Shown: positions 23,993 through 38,100, numbered from the stretch's first letter. The stretch: DNA of 64,000 bases from Brachionus rotundiformis (GCA_016802295.1 JAESIW010000137.1:1231318-1295317); one strand, 5' to 3'. Numbers and translations are program-made. The notes: generated from the letters alone by a model not told the origin.

Positions 23993-24063
23993 TGCACTGG
24001 CCGGGAATCGAACCCGGGCCGCCCGCGTGGCAGGCGAGCATTCTACCACTGAACCACCAGTGC
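23993..24063 (-). tRNA. tRNA-Gly (anticodon GCC)
   Basis: A 71-nt cloverleaf reads on the minus strand. The acceptor stem GCACTGG pairs with CCAGTGC, discriminator A. The D-arm/A-box is TGGTTCAGTGGTAGAATG, the anticodon loop CTGCCAC with anticodon GCC, and the T-arm/B-box GGTTCGATTCC. There is no intron and CCA is not encoded, as usual for a eukaryotic nuclear gene. It is followed by a T-run terminator. Its G+C content stands far above the surroundings. Confidence 0.98.
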
Positions 24064-24801
24064 TTATTTTATTCGCCACTGATTAACTTTTATCAAGAAA
24101 GAAAATAAATTTGGTGCATAGCAAGTATCAAGAACTGTAAACTTTTAGTTTATTTATTTTTTTAGTATTAAATTTTTTAATTTTTAGATATAAACAAAAA
24201 TAATATTATTTTAAATTATTTTTCTAATAAAAAAAAACTAACAGTTAATTAATTATTTTTTTGTTTTCGTAATTATCGAAAATTTAAGTGGTTCTAAATC
24301 ATAAATTTGATTTAACCATTTTTTATGTATAATACAGAAATAAAATCATTTATAAGCGTCTAGTGGATACTTTTATTCAGGAAATCTATTTAAAAAAGCT
24401 ATATCCTTACCAATATAAGAAAAGTAACAAAAGAAAAATTATTTTAATTAATTATCTAAAAATTAAGAACTAAGACTCTACAATATTTGATTATGAATCG
24501 TAATTAAAGATAATTTCTAAAAGTTAGACTTAGATTGAATTAAAAATGGGTATCCAAAGAAATTGAAATGTTTCCATGTATTTTTTAAATAATTCGTAAA
24601 AATTTCTCTAATTTTAAGATTGATATTTTTCTTTATATAAAATAAATATCCGAAAAATCCAATTTTTACAGCCTACATATTTAAAAGTAATTACATTTAA
24701 TTTACAAAATATTTTATTGATTTTGATTACTTTCGTTACATATTGTGGGAATAATTGAATAAAAAAAGCGTTTAAACTAGAAATTTATTTATTAAAAACT
24801 T
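24064..24801. other. AT-rich spacer
   Basis: About 740 bp between the tRNA and the 3' end of PUM3. No gene or repeat recognised. Confidence 0.45.
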
Positions 24802-27800
24802 TTATTTTAATTTTTCAAGCAATAATTTTGCTCCTTGAAAAGCTTTTTGCTTTAAATCTTTTTCCATATCTTTGAACATTTTTTTTATTTGTGCCTTGTT
24901 TTTATCATTACTCGTCTCTATCAAGCTAATTCAAATTAAAAAACAAAATTATTTTATTATCTTTCCAAATTAATGATCATCTCACTTGACTATTAAAAAA
25001 CAGCCTCGATTACACTCAATCCAACTTGTTATATTTTCTACTTGGTCATTTTGTAAGATAGACTCGGACAATGCTAAACATTGGATTAATAATATAAAAA
25101 TAAAAAAGCAAAAAATCTATTACATAAAAGTGATTTTTTCTCCTTTGCAGGACTAGTGGCCAAGAGTTTTTTTATGATGAAATGAGAGGCGCTTTCCTCA
25201 ACGCAGTGAGCTTTTTTGCCTGAGCCCTCAAGTGGTTCGTAGGCCTCTTGCAATATGCTATCAGCTAGAGACCTAGTCAAGTCGTCACCTTCCTCACCTT
25301 GAAAGCGTTTAAACTAAATAAACAAGTCTCTTTAATAAATAGTTTTTATACCTAATTTTTCCAGAAATATTGGAACTAATATTCCAAAAGACCCATTGTA
25401 AAGAATACTTTCTTTATTTTTTTTTAAATAAGCTAGAATAGCTGTTTTCGAGTAGTTGAAAAGCTCAGCTCGTCTTTTTTCAGGGTCCTTTTTGCTGGTT
25501 TCAGACGAGTCACCTTGTTCCAAACGCTTTACATAATCTTTGATAAAGAATCTGGAATCTCTAGGTGCGATTAAGTACGATATCACTTTACGGCCATAAT
25601 CGTTCTCGATTACTTGGTCTATAGATCTTAACAACTCGTCTAATATGCCTTTTGAAATCAATTTAGTATCGTCCACTGAATCCAAAATAGCCAAGAGAAC
25701 CATGTGACCGTGCTCTTCAAGCGCAGTTTTTACCACGAATGTCTTGATCGATTTGACTATTTTTTTTCTCTCTTTTGCTGAGCTGTTCCAAACACATTGC
25801 ATGGCAACACTGGCGCCATCTCTCGTATGGACCATATGAATAAGCTGCTCGCTTAGTAACTCGATCATTTCAGTTTTTTGCTTTTGGTCACAATTTTGGA
25901 AAAATTCCAAAAATACACGATGAATTATGGAAAACATTAAAATGGTTCTATAAAAAAATATGTTATTTTTAAAAAATATATCATCATTTTTTAGATTACT
26001 TATCAATACAAGTTGTCAAAATTGTCTTTAGATTATTTAGGATGGTCTCTTTGGAGTATTGTTGAGCTTCGAGGACTTCTTTTAAAGCTTTACATTTATG
26101 ATTCTACGAAAAAGATTTGATTTTAAAAAATAGATATTTTATGCGAATATAAATTTTTTTTTAAATTTAAAACTATTTTTCAGTTTTATTTATCAAAATG
26201 TTTTTGAATCTTTTTAAGAAAAGATTGTTTAAAAAAATTTAAAAAAATTGAATTTGAGTTTTGGTATTTGGTCAACTAATTCGGTAATTAAAATAAACTT
26301 AAATGAAGCAAAGCGAAAGAGAAAATTGACCATAAAAAATTAGAAATTTAAAATTATATAAAACTTAGAGATCCTGGTACAAATGTGGATTAGATGCTCA
26401 TAAATATTTTTTTTGTGGACACAAATTATGGTAGATAATTGAAAAAAGGCTAATTTTCTAATGCAATTTCTTGCAATAATCTGAAGAAACCAATAATATG
26501 TTGAAAAATAGAAACAGAAATTACGAAAATATAGATAAATTTATACATAATAAAAAAGTTAAAACAAGAAATAATTTATTCTAACATGCTTAAGGTGTCG
26601 AGGAACCAATTTTTTTAAAATTTTTAAATTTTTTAAATTTCTTTCTTATTTTAAATTATTATTTTTAAATAAAACATCATTCAATTATAAGTCTTAATTA
26701 GCCTTTGGAGATATCTATAAAATTGTAAAAATTTAATAATATATATTTTTTTTAACAAATTAATTTTAAATACTCAAACTAATCCGAGTCCTATTTGTGT
26801 TGAATTCTATCAAGAATAATCTAATTAGGCAAATAATGAGTGAAGCTAATTACTAATAATACTTAATTTAGTTTTTGCTGTTTAACTAATTAAGTGATTA
26901 AAAATACAATTAAATTTACATGAAGTAGAGCGAAAGTAGGATCGTAGAATTCCATTAGCATTTGATTACGCTGGTTGTGGCTGGCATATTCATTGAACAA
27001 GGATTCAACAATTTGACAAGCAAACTTTTAAACAAGGCTTTAATTTAGATACAAAAAATATTTAAGTGGTTGTACACTGTGTTTGATCAGTTTGGTGACA
27101 CGGCCAGTAAATGAATTAACTATGACTTCTCGCTGTTCTTTGGTGCCATATGTAAGGATTTTTTTAAGCAAGAAACGAGCATACTTTTCCTTGGCCATTT
27201 CGACAAACTCTTCTTTAAGCTCCTCGAAGACTCCTTCACGGTGCTTTTCGGTGCCGTACTGCACTAGGCACTCAATTACGCGCACTGTGTCATGGGCAAA
27301 TGACAACTAAGATAAAGACCAATTATTCAAAAGACAAAACACCTAAATTTTATCATTTTACCTGTTTGATCCGACCTTTGACTTGGTCAAATAGAGAGGA
27401 ACAAAGTTTTTTTTTTGTTTCTTCGGTGGTATCTGATTTACGCAGGGATTCCCAAATTTTTTTCATATTTATGCTTATTTCATAATTATCAGCTAGCTTT
27501 TTTTGTTTACGTTTTTTCAAAAGTTCTTTTCTTTCTGCCGGAGTTGACGCAATCGATTTCTTCTTTTCCTGATTGAATTTTGCCCCTTTGGCAGTCTTAA
27601 ATTTGGCTTTTTCGCCAATAGAACCTTTTGACTTAATTGTTTTGTTTAGTTTGGTTTTTTTATTCTCTTTGTCCTCGGACATGTCTGAATCGGATTTTTT
27701 AATTTGGCCAGAGTGTGGCAATTTTTCTTTCTTATTTTTTTTACCACTATGCTCATTAGCTTCTGGGTTTTTACGCTTTTTTCCGGATAAAACCTCCATT

Positions 27801-27892
27801 TTATCCTCTTTTTTAACTTTTATGCTTTTTTTTTCATTTTTGTCTGTATCTTTAACCAATTTAGCCATTTCTAAAAAGGAAATTGTCTTCAT
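24802..27892 (-). CDS. PUM3: Pumilio homolog 3 / Puf6
   Basis: Start ATG at 27892, stop at 24802-24804, about eight exons including an intron of roughly 0.8 kb (26110-26910). The first exon is a lysine-rich nucleolar-type N-terminus of about 150 aa. It runs into MKKIWESLRKSDTTEE and CSSLFDQVKGRIKQ, and the next exon reads AHDTVRVIECLVQYGTEKHR. PUF-like helical repeats follow: KEKYARFLLKKILTYGTKEQ, VHTRDGASVAMQCVWNSSAK, LEEHGHMVLLAILDSVDD, ENDYGRKVISYLIAPRDS. The C-terminal exons include ESASHFIIKKLLATS and end LLLEKLK. This order and the repeat sequences fit PUM3/Puf6, a nucleolar RNA-binding protein acting in large-subunit rRNA processing. It is divergent from the giant ROCO gene across 1.2 kb. 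Confidence 0.93.
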
Positions 27893-28711
27893 TTAAGGAA
27901 ATTAAGTCGAAATTGAAGAAAAAATTTTAGGTAAAAAATACATGTGTTTTATAATTATTTTATTTTAAATGAAAAAATGATCATTAGCATATAGCTGATT
28001 AATTTTTACTAAATTGCAAAAAAAACTAAATATTTAAATAGATTTTATTTTAGGTATATGAGTAGCTAAATAAATTAAAATTTTGGTCTTAACTAGCTTT
28101 CTTTTATTGTTGATTAGCCATTTGACCAGTATTAAATAAATTCATCACTTCACTTCAGAAGGTATCCGAAGCTTAACAATCTTCAAAAAGCTCCTTCTTT
28201 AGTATTTAGAAATTTAAGTTTTTTTATTCGGAGATTTTCATTTAATGATTTCTATTTTAAATGGAAATCAAAGAGAAAAAATTAAACAAATTTTAAAATA
28301 TGGGTACATATCAGATAGGTTTTATAAAAAAAGAATGAAACTCAAAAAATTTAACAAATTTTAAAAGTATTTTACAAAAATTAACAAGTCAGTTTAAAAA
28401 AACATAAAGTTAAAGTTTATTATAAAGTAGTTCATGATCTTGCCTTTGACTACTTGAAGATCTCCGTAGGCCAAAGAGCACATTTATGATGCCGTCAAAG
28501 GGATCAATCAATCAAATTATATGAAAATAAATTTTTCAAAGTTTCATAATTCTTCCAATTTAAATTTATTTTCTGTACTACCAAATTCAAAGGCAAGAGA
28601 ATTTAATGCTTTATAAATGACCATCATTTTTTATTTAAATTAAGGCGAAATATCGAAAAAAACGAATATGCCATTTTTATATTTTGTTTTAAATGTTTTA
28701 AAAAACAAACC
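27893..28711. other. Spacer upstream of PUM3 and the ROCO gene
   Basis: AT-rich, no gene. A roughly 40-bp stretch at 28438-28480 resembles 56960-57000 (both contain CGTAGGCCAAAG), a probable scrap of a dispersed repeat. Confidence 0.4.
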
Positions 28712-29119
28712 TTATTTCATTGAAACATTGTTTTATTTTAGATAGTTACAAATTAATATAAATAAATGTTTTATTTTTCTTTTGTTAAAAAAATATGAAA
28801 AGAAAAGGTTATCGAGCGAAAATAGATTAATAAATTTATTATTTACGTCAAGTTGTCATAACTACAATTAAATATTGAATAAAATCTTTTATATTTATAA
28901 TTTTTTTATTAATTATTTCATTGAAACATTGTTTTATTTTAGATAGTTACAAATTAATATAAATAAATGTTTTATTTTTCTTTTGTTAAAAAAATATGAA
29001 AAGAAAAGGTTATCGAGCGAAAATAGATTAATAAATTTATTATTTACGTCAAGTTGTCATAACTACAATTAAATATTGAATAAAATCTTTTATATTTATA
29101 ATTTTTTTATTAATTATTT
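28712..29119. repeat. Perfect 201-bp tandem duplication
   Basis: The unit 28712-28912 is repeated at 28913-29113 with no difference that I can see, and a six-base start of a third copy follows (29114-29119). The array ends 16 bp before the ROCO start codon at 29136, so the duplication covers that gene's proximal promoter/5' UTR. Perfect identity in AT-rich noncoding DNA implies a very recent event, or an assembly artefact. Confidence 0.95.
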
Positions 29120-29135
29120 AAAATTTAAAAAGAAA

Positions 29136-32100
29136 ATGTCAAAAAAAAAAGGAAAATCGCTTCCATCTAAAGCTTTAAGAAATTTGGTAGATTCCGAAGA
29201 AGATAATGTACCTAATTTGCAGCAAAATTACAGAAACAATGTTGCTCCTCCAAATTTTGAACCATTCCAAGAGCAAATTGGCAAAAAATTTGAACTTCCT
29301 AATAAATCAAATACAAGAATATCTAAAAGACAAACTATGAAACAAAAACTTAGTTTTCAGCAAGTTTCTAGCAAGAAAAATATTGAAAATTTATCACTTA
29401 ATGATTTTGATGGTATAAGTGAGAATGAAGATTGGAATGAATTACCTGTATTGGAGTGGATGACGGTCGAGGATAATATTTTTAAATTCTCAGATATTGA
29501 TCAAGTATATTTTTTAATTTAAAATTTTTTCAAAAAAAAAACAACTTTAATTTTTAGAATTCAGAATTTTCTGATGGAAGAAATTTTAATTTTTCCGGCT
29601 TAGAAAGTTCGACTGATTTTATGTTTTTTAAATTAATAGATTTGTTCAATAAACATAAAAATAAAAATTTTATCAAATTTGATGAAATTGAATTAAATGG
29701 ATGTAAAAATATTAGTATATGGACCCTTCATTACTTGAATAAAGTAGCAGGAAAATCGCTTTTAGATCTAAAAAATTCATCAATACAAGTAAAGTTTTTC
29801 CTTTTGGTATTTTATGTATTCTTTTTTACCAAAGTATGAAAAAGCTAAGTACAAGAATAAGTGGATGCGATTTGATTAGTGAAAATTTAATGGTAGCTCT
29901 AAGTCCAGAACTGGAATCTCAAAAAAGAAAAGGTGATAATTTATTTATCTAAATATTAAAATATATAACCATCAATTTAATTTAATTTAGAATTAAAATC
30001 AAAACACGAGTCCAAAGTAGTTATAATAAATGATAGTTTGAAAAATTTTTCTGTGAGTAATTTGATCATTGGCGATGATAAAAATCGTAAAAAACCATCA
30101 CAGCTATTTCTCTATTCAAAAATAAAAGATACCAACAGCAGCATTAACTTGTATGAATGTTCTGAAGTAAATCATTTACTTGGCAATCAATCCAAAATAG
30201 AGATAATTTTTATTTTTAGAGTATTTCTGATTTGTTTTTATCTGAGAGGTCGATTGTTGTTCTCTTGATGGATTCAAGTAAGTCAGAGAAAACGTCGGTG
30301 ACAAAGGTTGTTGAATCAGTTTTGACCATAATGACCAAAGTAACATTTTACAATTGGAAGATAGATTATTTTTAGTTCTATTTATATGAAGAATATTCTT
30401 CCACAAAAAATAATTCTCTTAACGTCTAGTTCGGGACAAATTCAAAGAACAAAGGATGCTGTTTTGAACCAATTGGAGAATGTTAGAACAGAAATTTTGA
30501 ATTCTGTTGCCAAAGTTTCGGGCTTAATGACCGATTTACCATTTCATATACAAAAAACTCTCGGCTATAGTCTAAACTTGGCTGAACAAATAAGCTTTTT
30601 TAAAAACGAGATCGATTTTTTGTCAATTGACCAAGAAGTAAAATAATTTTACCAAAAACTAATTTTATCAAATTATTATTTATAGCAATCGAACAATAAC
30701 TTAAATCAAGACTTGGTCTCAAAACTAGACCAAATTTTGATTGACTTGGATAAGCTTTCAAAAGAAGAAATTGACAAAACCAAACATTTAAAATACCCTC
30801 CGTCAGGATTAAACATGGTTGCCGAAGCTGTCTGTATTCTATTCGGCAAAAAACCAAGTTTTGCAAATTTTCAAAGATTATTGGAAACAGAATCTTTTCT
30901 AAGCCATGAGCTTAAAATATTCGACTATTTAAGTCTTTCGGACTATGATTTAAAAAGACTAGATGAATATGTTACAAATAATGATTTTACCAAGGAGAAA
31001 ATAGATGAGACAAGTAGGCTGGGAAGTGTTTTATGCGAATGGGTCAAAACTGTAACAAAACTCTCTAAAATTTCATCTGAAGTATTTTAAAAAATTTTAG
31101 ACAATTTTACAATTTAAATTAAAAATTTTATTTTCAAGAAAATGTTTTCAATGAAATCGTCTGATATTTCTAATTTAAAAAATTTGATAAGCAACAATGC
31201 TTGCTATTCATTTACGTGGCAAAATTATGTAAACCAATCTTTTGTTGATGATAAAGTAAAGATTACAGAAGCGGTCAAAATTCAAGAACTTCTTGACCAT
31301 ATTGATCTAAAGAGAAGCAATTTGCTCACAGTTGATGATTTTTATAAAAGTTTAGAATCAAATGAAAAATTAAATTCTCTTATGAAAAAAGATTTTTCTT
31401 CACTGTCTGACAAAGTTTTGAAGTCTAACTCGGCAAATGGTAATTATTTTTTAAGATCAATAAACTCAAGTTTTGTAGTGACCAACGTAAAATGGCTATG
31501 TGACTTGATCGAATCCTTAGCGTTAATAAAATCGGATATAGATCCGAAAAGAATTTCTTTAAAAAATTATGTACCCATTTTGCCAAAGAATACGTTGAGC
31601 AAAGATTTGTCCAATCTAGTTGCTGAAAATAAAGTATTTCTTAAATAGCTTCATAAAATTTTATTTAAATTTTATCTAGATTGATGATGTCATTAATTTT
31701 ATGAGTGAATCAAATATTTTTTTGAAAATTGATGAGGATTCGTTTGTGCCTATATTTGGCTTGAAAAAAGACATCAAACAAGACTTGGTAAGTTCTAGCC
31801 ATTTTGATTTAATTAGTTTTTTTTTCAATAAAGGAAAATTTAAACTTTTTAAAATTGAATGAAACAATTTAATTATCTTAATTCTAAAATTATCTTAAAT
31901 TATACTTTTCAAATAATATTATAATTATTAAATGAAAATTACTCTCCAACTTGTAAATTATTTTTTTTAAATCAAAATATTTGATTCTTGATTAGACTAA
32001 TTGAAGAATTTGAGCAATGTTTAAAAAAAGACTTCTCTATTTTATTTAAGAAGATTTTTTGATATTATAAATAATGGGAAAGGGTAATTTTTGGTCCAAA

Positions 32101-35100
32101 AATATATGAAAGCTTATATTAAATTTAAAAAGATCATAATCAAAAATTATTCTTTTCTATTAATTCTATTATAAATTAAGTTCGATTAGCTTGAAAATTA
32201 AATATCAAGTTAATAAAATTGTTTAATTATTACATCTCTACCTGATTCAAATCCTGCTGGCCTCAAGATGGAGCAATATTTATCAAATTAGTTTAAGAAT
32301 TATAAAATTTAAAAAAAAAAAGATTCTCCAATTTTATTTAACAAAATATTAAAAATTAATAAATCAAATTAGATGAATGAATGGAGTCCTGAATGGAATG
32401 GTCTTGAAGCCAGTGTGACTTGGAGCATATTTGGCTCAATCGGATTTTGCGCTTATGCCGAGTTGCTTAACAAATGTTTTTCACCAGTATCAAGCGTTTT
32501 GTTATGGCAAAATGGAATACTAAACAAAGAGCTTTCGGCAGACATTCTAATTCAAAAATTTGATTCAAAAAGTATTTTTTATTAAAAATAGTTAATTAAC
32601 TTTTTATAAAACTTAATTTAATTTAGTCTCACTAACAGTAAGAATGCTAGACCCGGCTATTTTAAATATTAAATCAGCTAATTTAGCTGAAAATTTAAAA
32701 TATATTTTTATGAGATATTATCTGATTGTTCAATTCGTCCTTCATAAAAATCAAATACCTCATCAGGTAAAGATTCTTGTTTAATTAGCCTTTTTAGAAA
32801 TAATTTTATTTTTAAGCTTGATTTAAATGAAAAAACAGCTCACCCGGGCTTCACTGATAAAAGTAAATTTAATAAGACTTGGTAAAAAAATATTTATTTT
32901 TATTAAAGAATTACTTAATATGGTCGAAATACTAAATTACGATAATGACTATTTTAATAATATAAAAAATTGTAAACATTACTTTGAGAATCAGAGTATT
33001 TGCCAATGGTGCTTTAGCACAAATATTGATCAATACATATCTATTAAGAAAATGATTTCCGAAGTATATCCGAAATCCAAGGATCTGAATTTCAAGTTAA
33101 TTAAAAAAGAGACAATCAATAAAACTTTGAAAAATGCTTTGGTTGAGATAGATGTCGAGAAAAATGAATCACAGTCAATTGAACCTGTTTCTTTTATGAA
33201 TCCGGAAACCAATTCTTGTTTAAGAATAAAATTTTTGTCTAATGATTATAGTTCAGTCGGAATTAAGCTTTCACTTAACTAGTAAGGATGTAAAAAAATT
33301 AATTATTTTTAATTAATTTAATTTTTTCAAGTTCGAATCATACAGCAAGCTTAATTGATCTGAAAAAGAGAACCCAAAAAACCTATGATCAGTACAAAAT
33401 TGTTAAACTTTTAAGAACTAGACTGTTTGAGCTCAATACACCACAGGATAAAGACCAGACCATAAATCCAATTAATTCCAATGACGTAGTATCAATTGAG
33501 TTTCAAAATTGGGTAAAAATTTACCTAAATTGTACCTAAAATTGATTTTTTTGGAAAATTAAGAATGGACAATTTTACGAATTAATTGTTCGATATAATA
33601 CAGAAGAAATGTGCTGTTATAGATTGGAATCTCATTTAAAAGTAAAACCTGAGATAAAAATTGAAGGGCTGAGTAGTAGACAGATAAAAGTTGTCTTCTC
33701 AAATGAAATTTTATCAGAAAATCTGAGCAGTTCTGCCGATCCAAATAAAGAAAATAAATCTTGTTTGAAATTTATAGATCCTAAGAGTGAGATAAAAATT
33801 TTTGAATGATTATAAATTGAACATTTTTCCCTAGGATCTGTCACAACACTAGTTGACTACTTGGAATCAAATTACATTCAAATTGGAACTAATATGAAGG
33901 TTATGGAGGCCAATAGGGAAGAAGGATTACGCGGTATTTTAGTTTTACCAGAGGATATGGATGGTTTCATAAGCGAAAATCTCGGAATTCAGCATTTTAT
34001 CCGAGAAAAGTTTTCAATTCACATGTTTTGTTTAAATTTTTATAGTAATTTGTCAAAAAATTAAATAGACAAAACGAATAAAAAAATTTTTTTTTAAGCT
34101 CTAAATGATTTGGAACAAACATTTTTATATACTCATTTAATTGACATAAAAGGAATTCCTGTTGAAAAATCTATATTAAACAAAAATGTCGGGTTATTTT
34201 TTATGCTCAGCTGCTTTCTAATTTCTAAATCGGAGGTAAATTTTTATTAAAAAATAAGCTATCAATTTTCAATATAATTATCAGTTATAATTTTAAAAAC
34301 TTAAGTAACGGTAATAAAAATAATGATAATAATATTAGGCAAGCAAGTGATATCTTATTTAGGTAGACATCTATGGTAGCCAGGTGCATAGACATAGGAC
34401 AAATTATTAAATAACTAAATGCTAGTGCTGTCATTAAACTATTATTAGATAAATTTCTGCAAAAACGAGTAGATCAACAGAACATTTTAGAGGATTTAGA
34501 TAACTCACAAAATAATACGTCTGTTTTAAACAAGAAATAAATCATTTAATACGAAAACTTCAAAGAAAGACTTAATTTTTTAATTTTTACTCTGAAGTTA
34601 ATTGAATCTTATCTTAGATTATCTAGTTATAATTATTATTCATTGATGTAATTATTTAGTTTTTTATCGTATGTCATACCCTTCAATCCCTAGACCGAAC
34701 AGAAGGACTAAGATTCAAACTGAGTGGCCTGAGGATTTTCTCAAAATATTTAAATATATAGATAAAATAAATATTGCAATAACTGGGTAGTGGTCGATGA
34801 GGACCTTTTAATACTTGACTTTAAATTATCATTTCTTTGTTTAAATCATTTAATCAAGTTGATTTACTAAATTCTATTATCGTTTTCCTTTGCAAATAAG
34901 TGCGCCCTTAAGACCCTCTTTTTTAAAGCTAATCAAAAGTGGCTAAGTTCTATCTATGTTGCTTTCGTGTAAAGCATACTTAGATCTTTATAAAATATTT
35001 AATTCGAGGAAAATTTTCTGTCATCTAAGGGCTTAAATTCTTCAATAAAGATACGATTTTGGGGGCACTTATTTGCTAGGGTTTACGGTAGTTCTGGAGG

Positions 35101-38100
35101 TAAACTACTCTGTTAATTAACTACTGTATCAGTCAAGAAGCTGATCCTTTTTAAAAAGTTGGTTGAGATTTGATCGGAAATTCTCCTAATCAAGCGACCT
35201 CTTATTTGGTGCATTGGAAGGCACATAACTGCAAGTAGATCTTCGTTGCTCCAATTTCTGATTCTAGTGACTAGTTTTTTGGCTCTTTTCTAGACTTTTC
35301 CAGAGGATTAATATGGTACACATTCGAGATGGAAATTTATGGGACGAGAATATCAGGTTGTGAAAAATAAGTTACATAATAAGTTATTGACATTTAAGAT
35401 TTATCCTAAATGATATCCTAGTTATTATATTTTTCTTTATCTTTTTAAATCGTTTCTTATTTATTTTATAAGTGACAAGCTTTTCTAATTTATTTCATTT
35501 ATTTGAAAGATAAATCTTGTAAAAAATCTTGCAAAGGCTATTTGAAAGAACCTAGAGATCTTTTCTAAAATATATTTTTAATAAAATAGAATTTTAACTG
35601 GCAACTAGAAACAGGTATCAAAAATTTAGTCTCTTTTTGTTTTCTAGATATTATTCATAAGGTTTGGACATTTCTTCTAAAATATTAAACAAACAATAAG
35701 GAGTTAATAAATTATCATAGGTATCAATCTCTTAAGTTCAAGCTGGTTTGATAAATTCCAAGTAAATTTCCAAGAGGCATAATATTTTAACAGATTGGGA
35801 AAAACTCTGATCAATATTATGTACAATTTATCCAAACATTGAAAATTTAAATTCTATAATTTTATTTCTATAGTCACTAAATTGTTATTTTTGAATTAAT
35901 TTGTACTTTTTTTTAATTTAATTAGGAAAATCAAGGGACCAATCTTTTTAAATATTAATAATTGTTGATAATAAATTAATTATTTTTTTTTTAAGAATTC
36001 AAATATCATTCCTTGTAATGATTATTTATTTCCAAGCTACAAATCAACAAACTTAACAGCTAAATTAAAACAATTTTTCACGGAAATTTATTCCAAATTA
36101 TTAATATTTTTTGATATAGACGATATAAAAAATAATCAAGTATTAATCGATATTAGCAGCATAACTAAAGATTTTTCTGACGAAAGTCTGCCAAGCGAGT
36201 ATTTTTTTAGAGAGCGATGTTGGTTCTGTCAATCAAACTGCTATAATTCTTTTTCAGAGCTGAAACATTCGCAGCGTCTTGGAAATAAATATGCACCTAG
36301 TGCCATGATTTATACAATTAAAAATGGTGATCCATATGACCTGCAGACTCCTGAATCAGTTACTATCAATAATGAGTTTGTTGATAAATTCAGTGAAATA
36401 AAAATTCTGGGAGTACTTAACCAAAGAGTCATTATAGATGAATCTGATTTAATTTCCAAGCTGAAACACTTGAGTTGTATTCGCTTCGAGAATAATAATT
36501 TGGAATATTTACCACAGTCTATTCTAGGATTAGATTCTTTGATAAGTTTGACTGTACTATCAAATCCGATAAAAAAGATCAATTTAGATTTGAAAAGTTT
36601 GAAAAATTTAAAAAGTCTTAATTTTGAAAAATTGTCATTGTCATGGGATAACCTAGGTCAAAAACTTGGTCTTCCAGATGACATACAAACATTGTCAATT
36701 AGTTCAATGATGTTTGATGATCTACCATTTGATTTTGACCACTGTAAGCTATCTATTCGAAAGTTAACTTTTTCTGGCATTGACTGGTTCAATATTAATG
36801 AATATCGTACGGTCAATTTCTCGCAATTGCTTTTCAAGCTTGGTTTCTTTATGGACTATGGTCAAGTTTCAAAGTTAATGGCTAATTTAGATCAGTCCAA
36901 GTCGGACCAGTTAAATAAACAAGAAATTTTGAGATTAAATGCATTTATTTTTAAAAAATTTTCCCGACTTGGTCAAAAATATGCTCAACTTGGCGGAATT
37001 CCGCAAGTAGTTTTCGAAATGAGGAATTTGACACTGCTTGATCTGTCTCACCAAGCAATAAAATTTATTCCCGATGAAATAGGCGAATTGAAGAGTCTTG
37101 GCAGCTTATTGCTGAAAAATTGTATTTTACTGGAAAGTATAAGCTCGAAACTGGGATATTTACCAATTAAGGATTTGGATTTGGGTGGTTGTTTATCATT
37201 AAAGACCCCTCCTCCAGAAATAGTCAGACGTGGAACAACCTCAGTACTGTCCTATTTGAAAAGATTACTTTCTGGAACAGAAATTTGCAAGCGAACAAAA
37301 TTGATGTTAGTTGGACTTGGCGAAGCTGGAAAAACTTCCTTAATGAACGCATTAATATCTTCAAGAACGTCAGGAAAACCTCAACTAACAGATGGAATAG
37401 ACATAAAAGATTGGTCAATTGATTTGCCAGATAAGAGTAAACTGACATATTCAATATGGGACTTTGGTAAATTTTAACTTTTATCATTCACTAAATAATA
37501 TCCTTAATTAGCTGGCCAAAGTGTGTATTATAATTCTCACCAATTTTTCCTCACATCAAGAGCTGTTTATTTCCTTGTGTGGAATGTCCGTCTCGGTAGT
37601 GAGTATGCTGGATTGGATTTTTGGTTAAGCTCAATAAGCTGTCATGCGCCCGGAGCCCCAATTTTTATTATCGGTACTCATATTGATGAAGTGCCAAAGT
37701 TTTCAATTAACCAAGAAAAACTAAAATCCAGATATAATCAAATTAGTGGCTTTTATTTTGTCTCTAATACCAAAAATATTGGTATAGATGAATTAGTTAA
37801 AGATTTGATTGATGTAACACTAAAACAGAAGTATATGAATGAGGCGATTCCGGTAAATATTATTTTTGATTAAAAATACAAAAAAAAATTTAAACTGTAT
37901 ACTTTTATTATTTAATTAATTAAGTAATTTCTTATTATCTTACTATTTAAAAATAAAATTTGTTAATAAGTTGACTAGAAATTTAGGTAAGAAAGGAGCA
38001 AAACAGTACTTATTAAAAATAAAAGGTATAGTGGTTTCCACGACATTCATTTATAAAACTTTGGTTATTTTTGTTTATATTTATTTGAATTTATCGGGAA

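Noticed and set aside
30220..30306. Considered calling the first Roc-like segment an active GTPase
   Set aside because: No P-loop (GxxxxGKS/T) is readable; the nearest sequence, DSSKSEKTS, does not fit, so nucleotide binding is not claimed.
30307..30364. Possible 25-bp intron (30340-30364) in the ROCO gene
   Set aside because: Too short to splice. A 58-bp or 46-bp intron with an upstream donor keeps frame; the exact donor stays unresolved.
32827..32908. Apparent methionine start of a 151-codon frame at 32827
   Set aside because: Phase-consistent splicing (intron 32863-32908) shows the start lies in a wrong frame; the real exon begins at 32909 and belongs to the ROCO gene.
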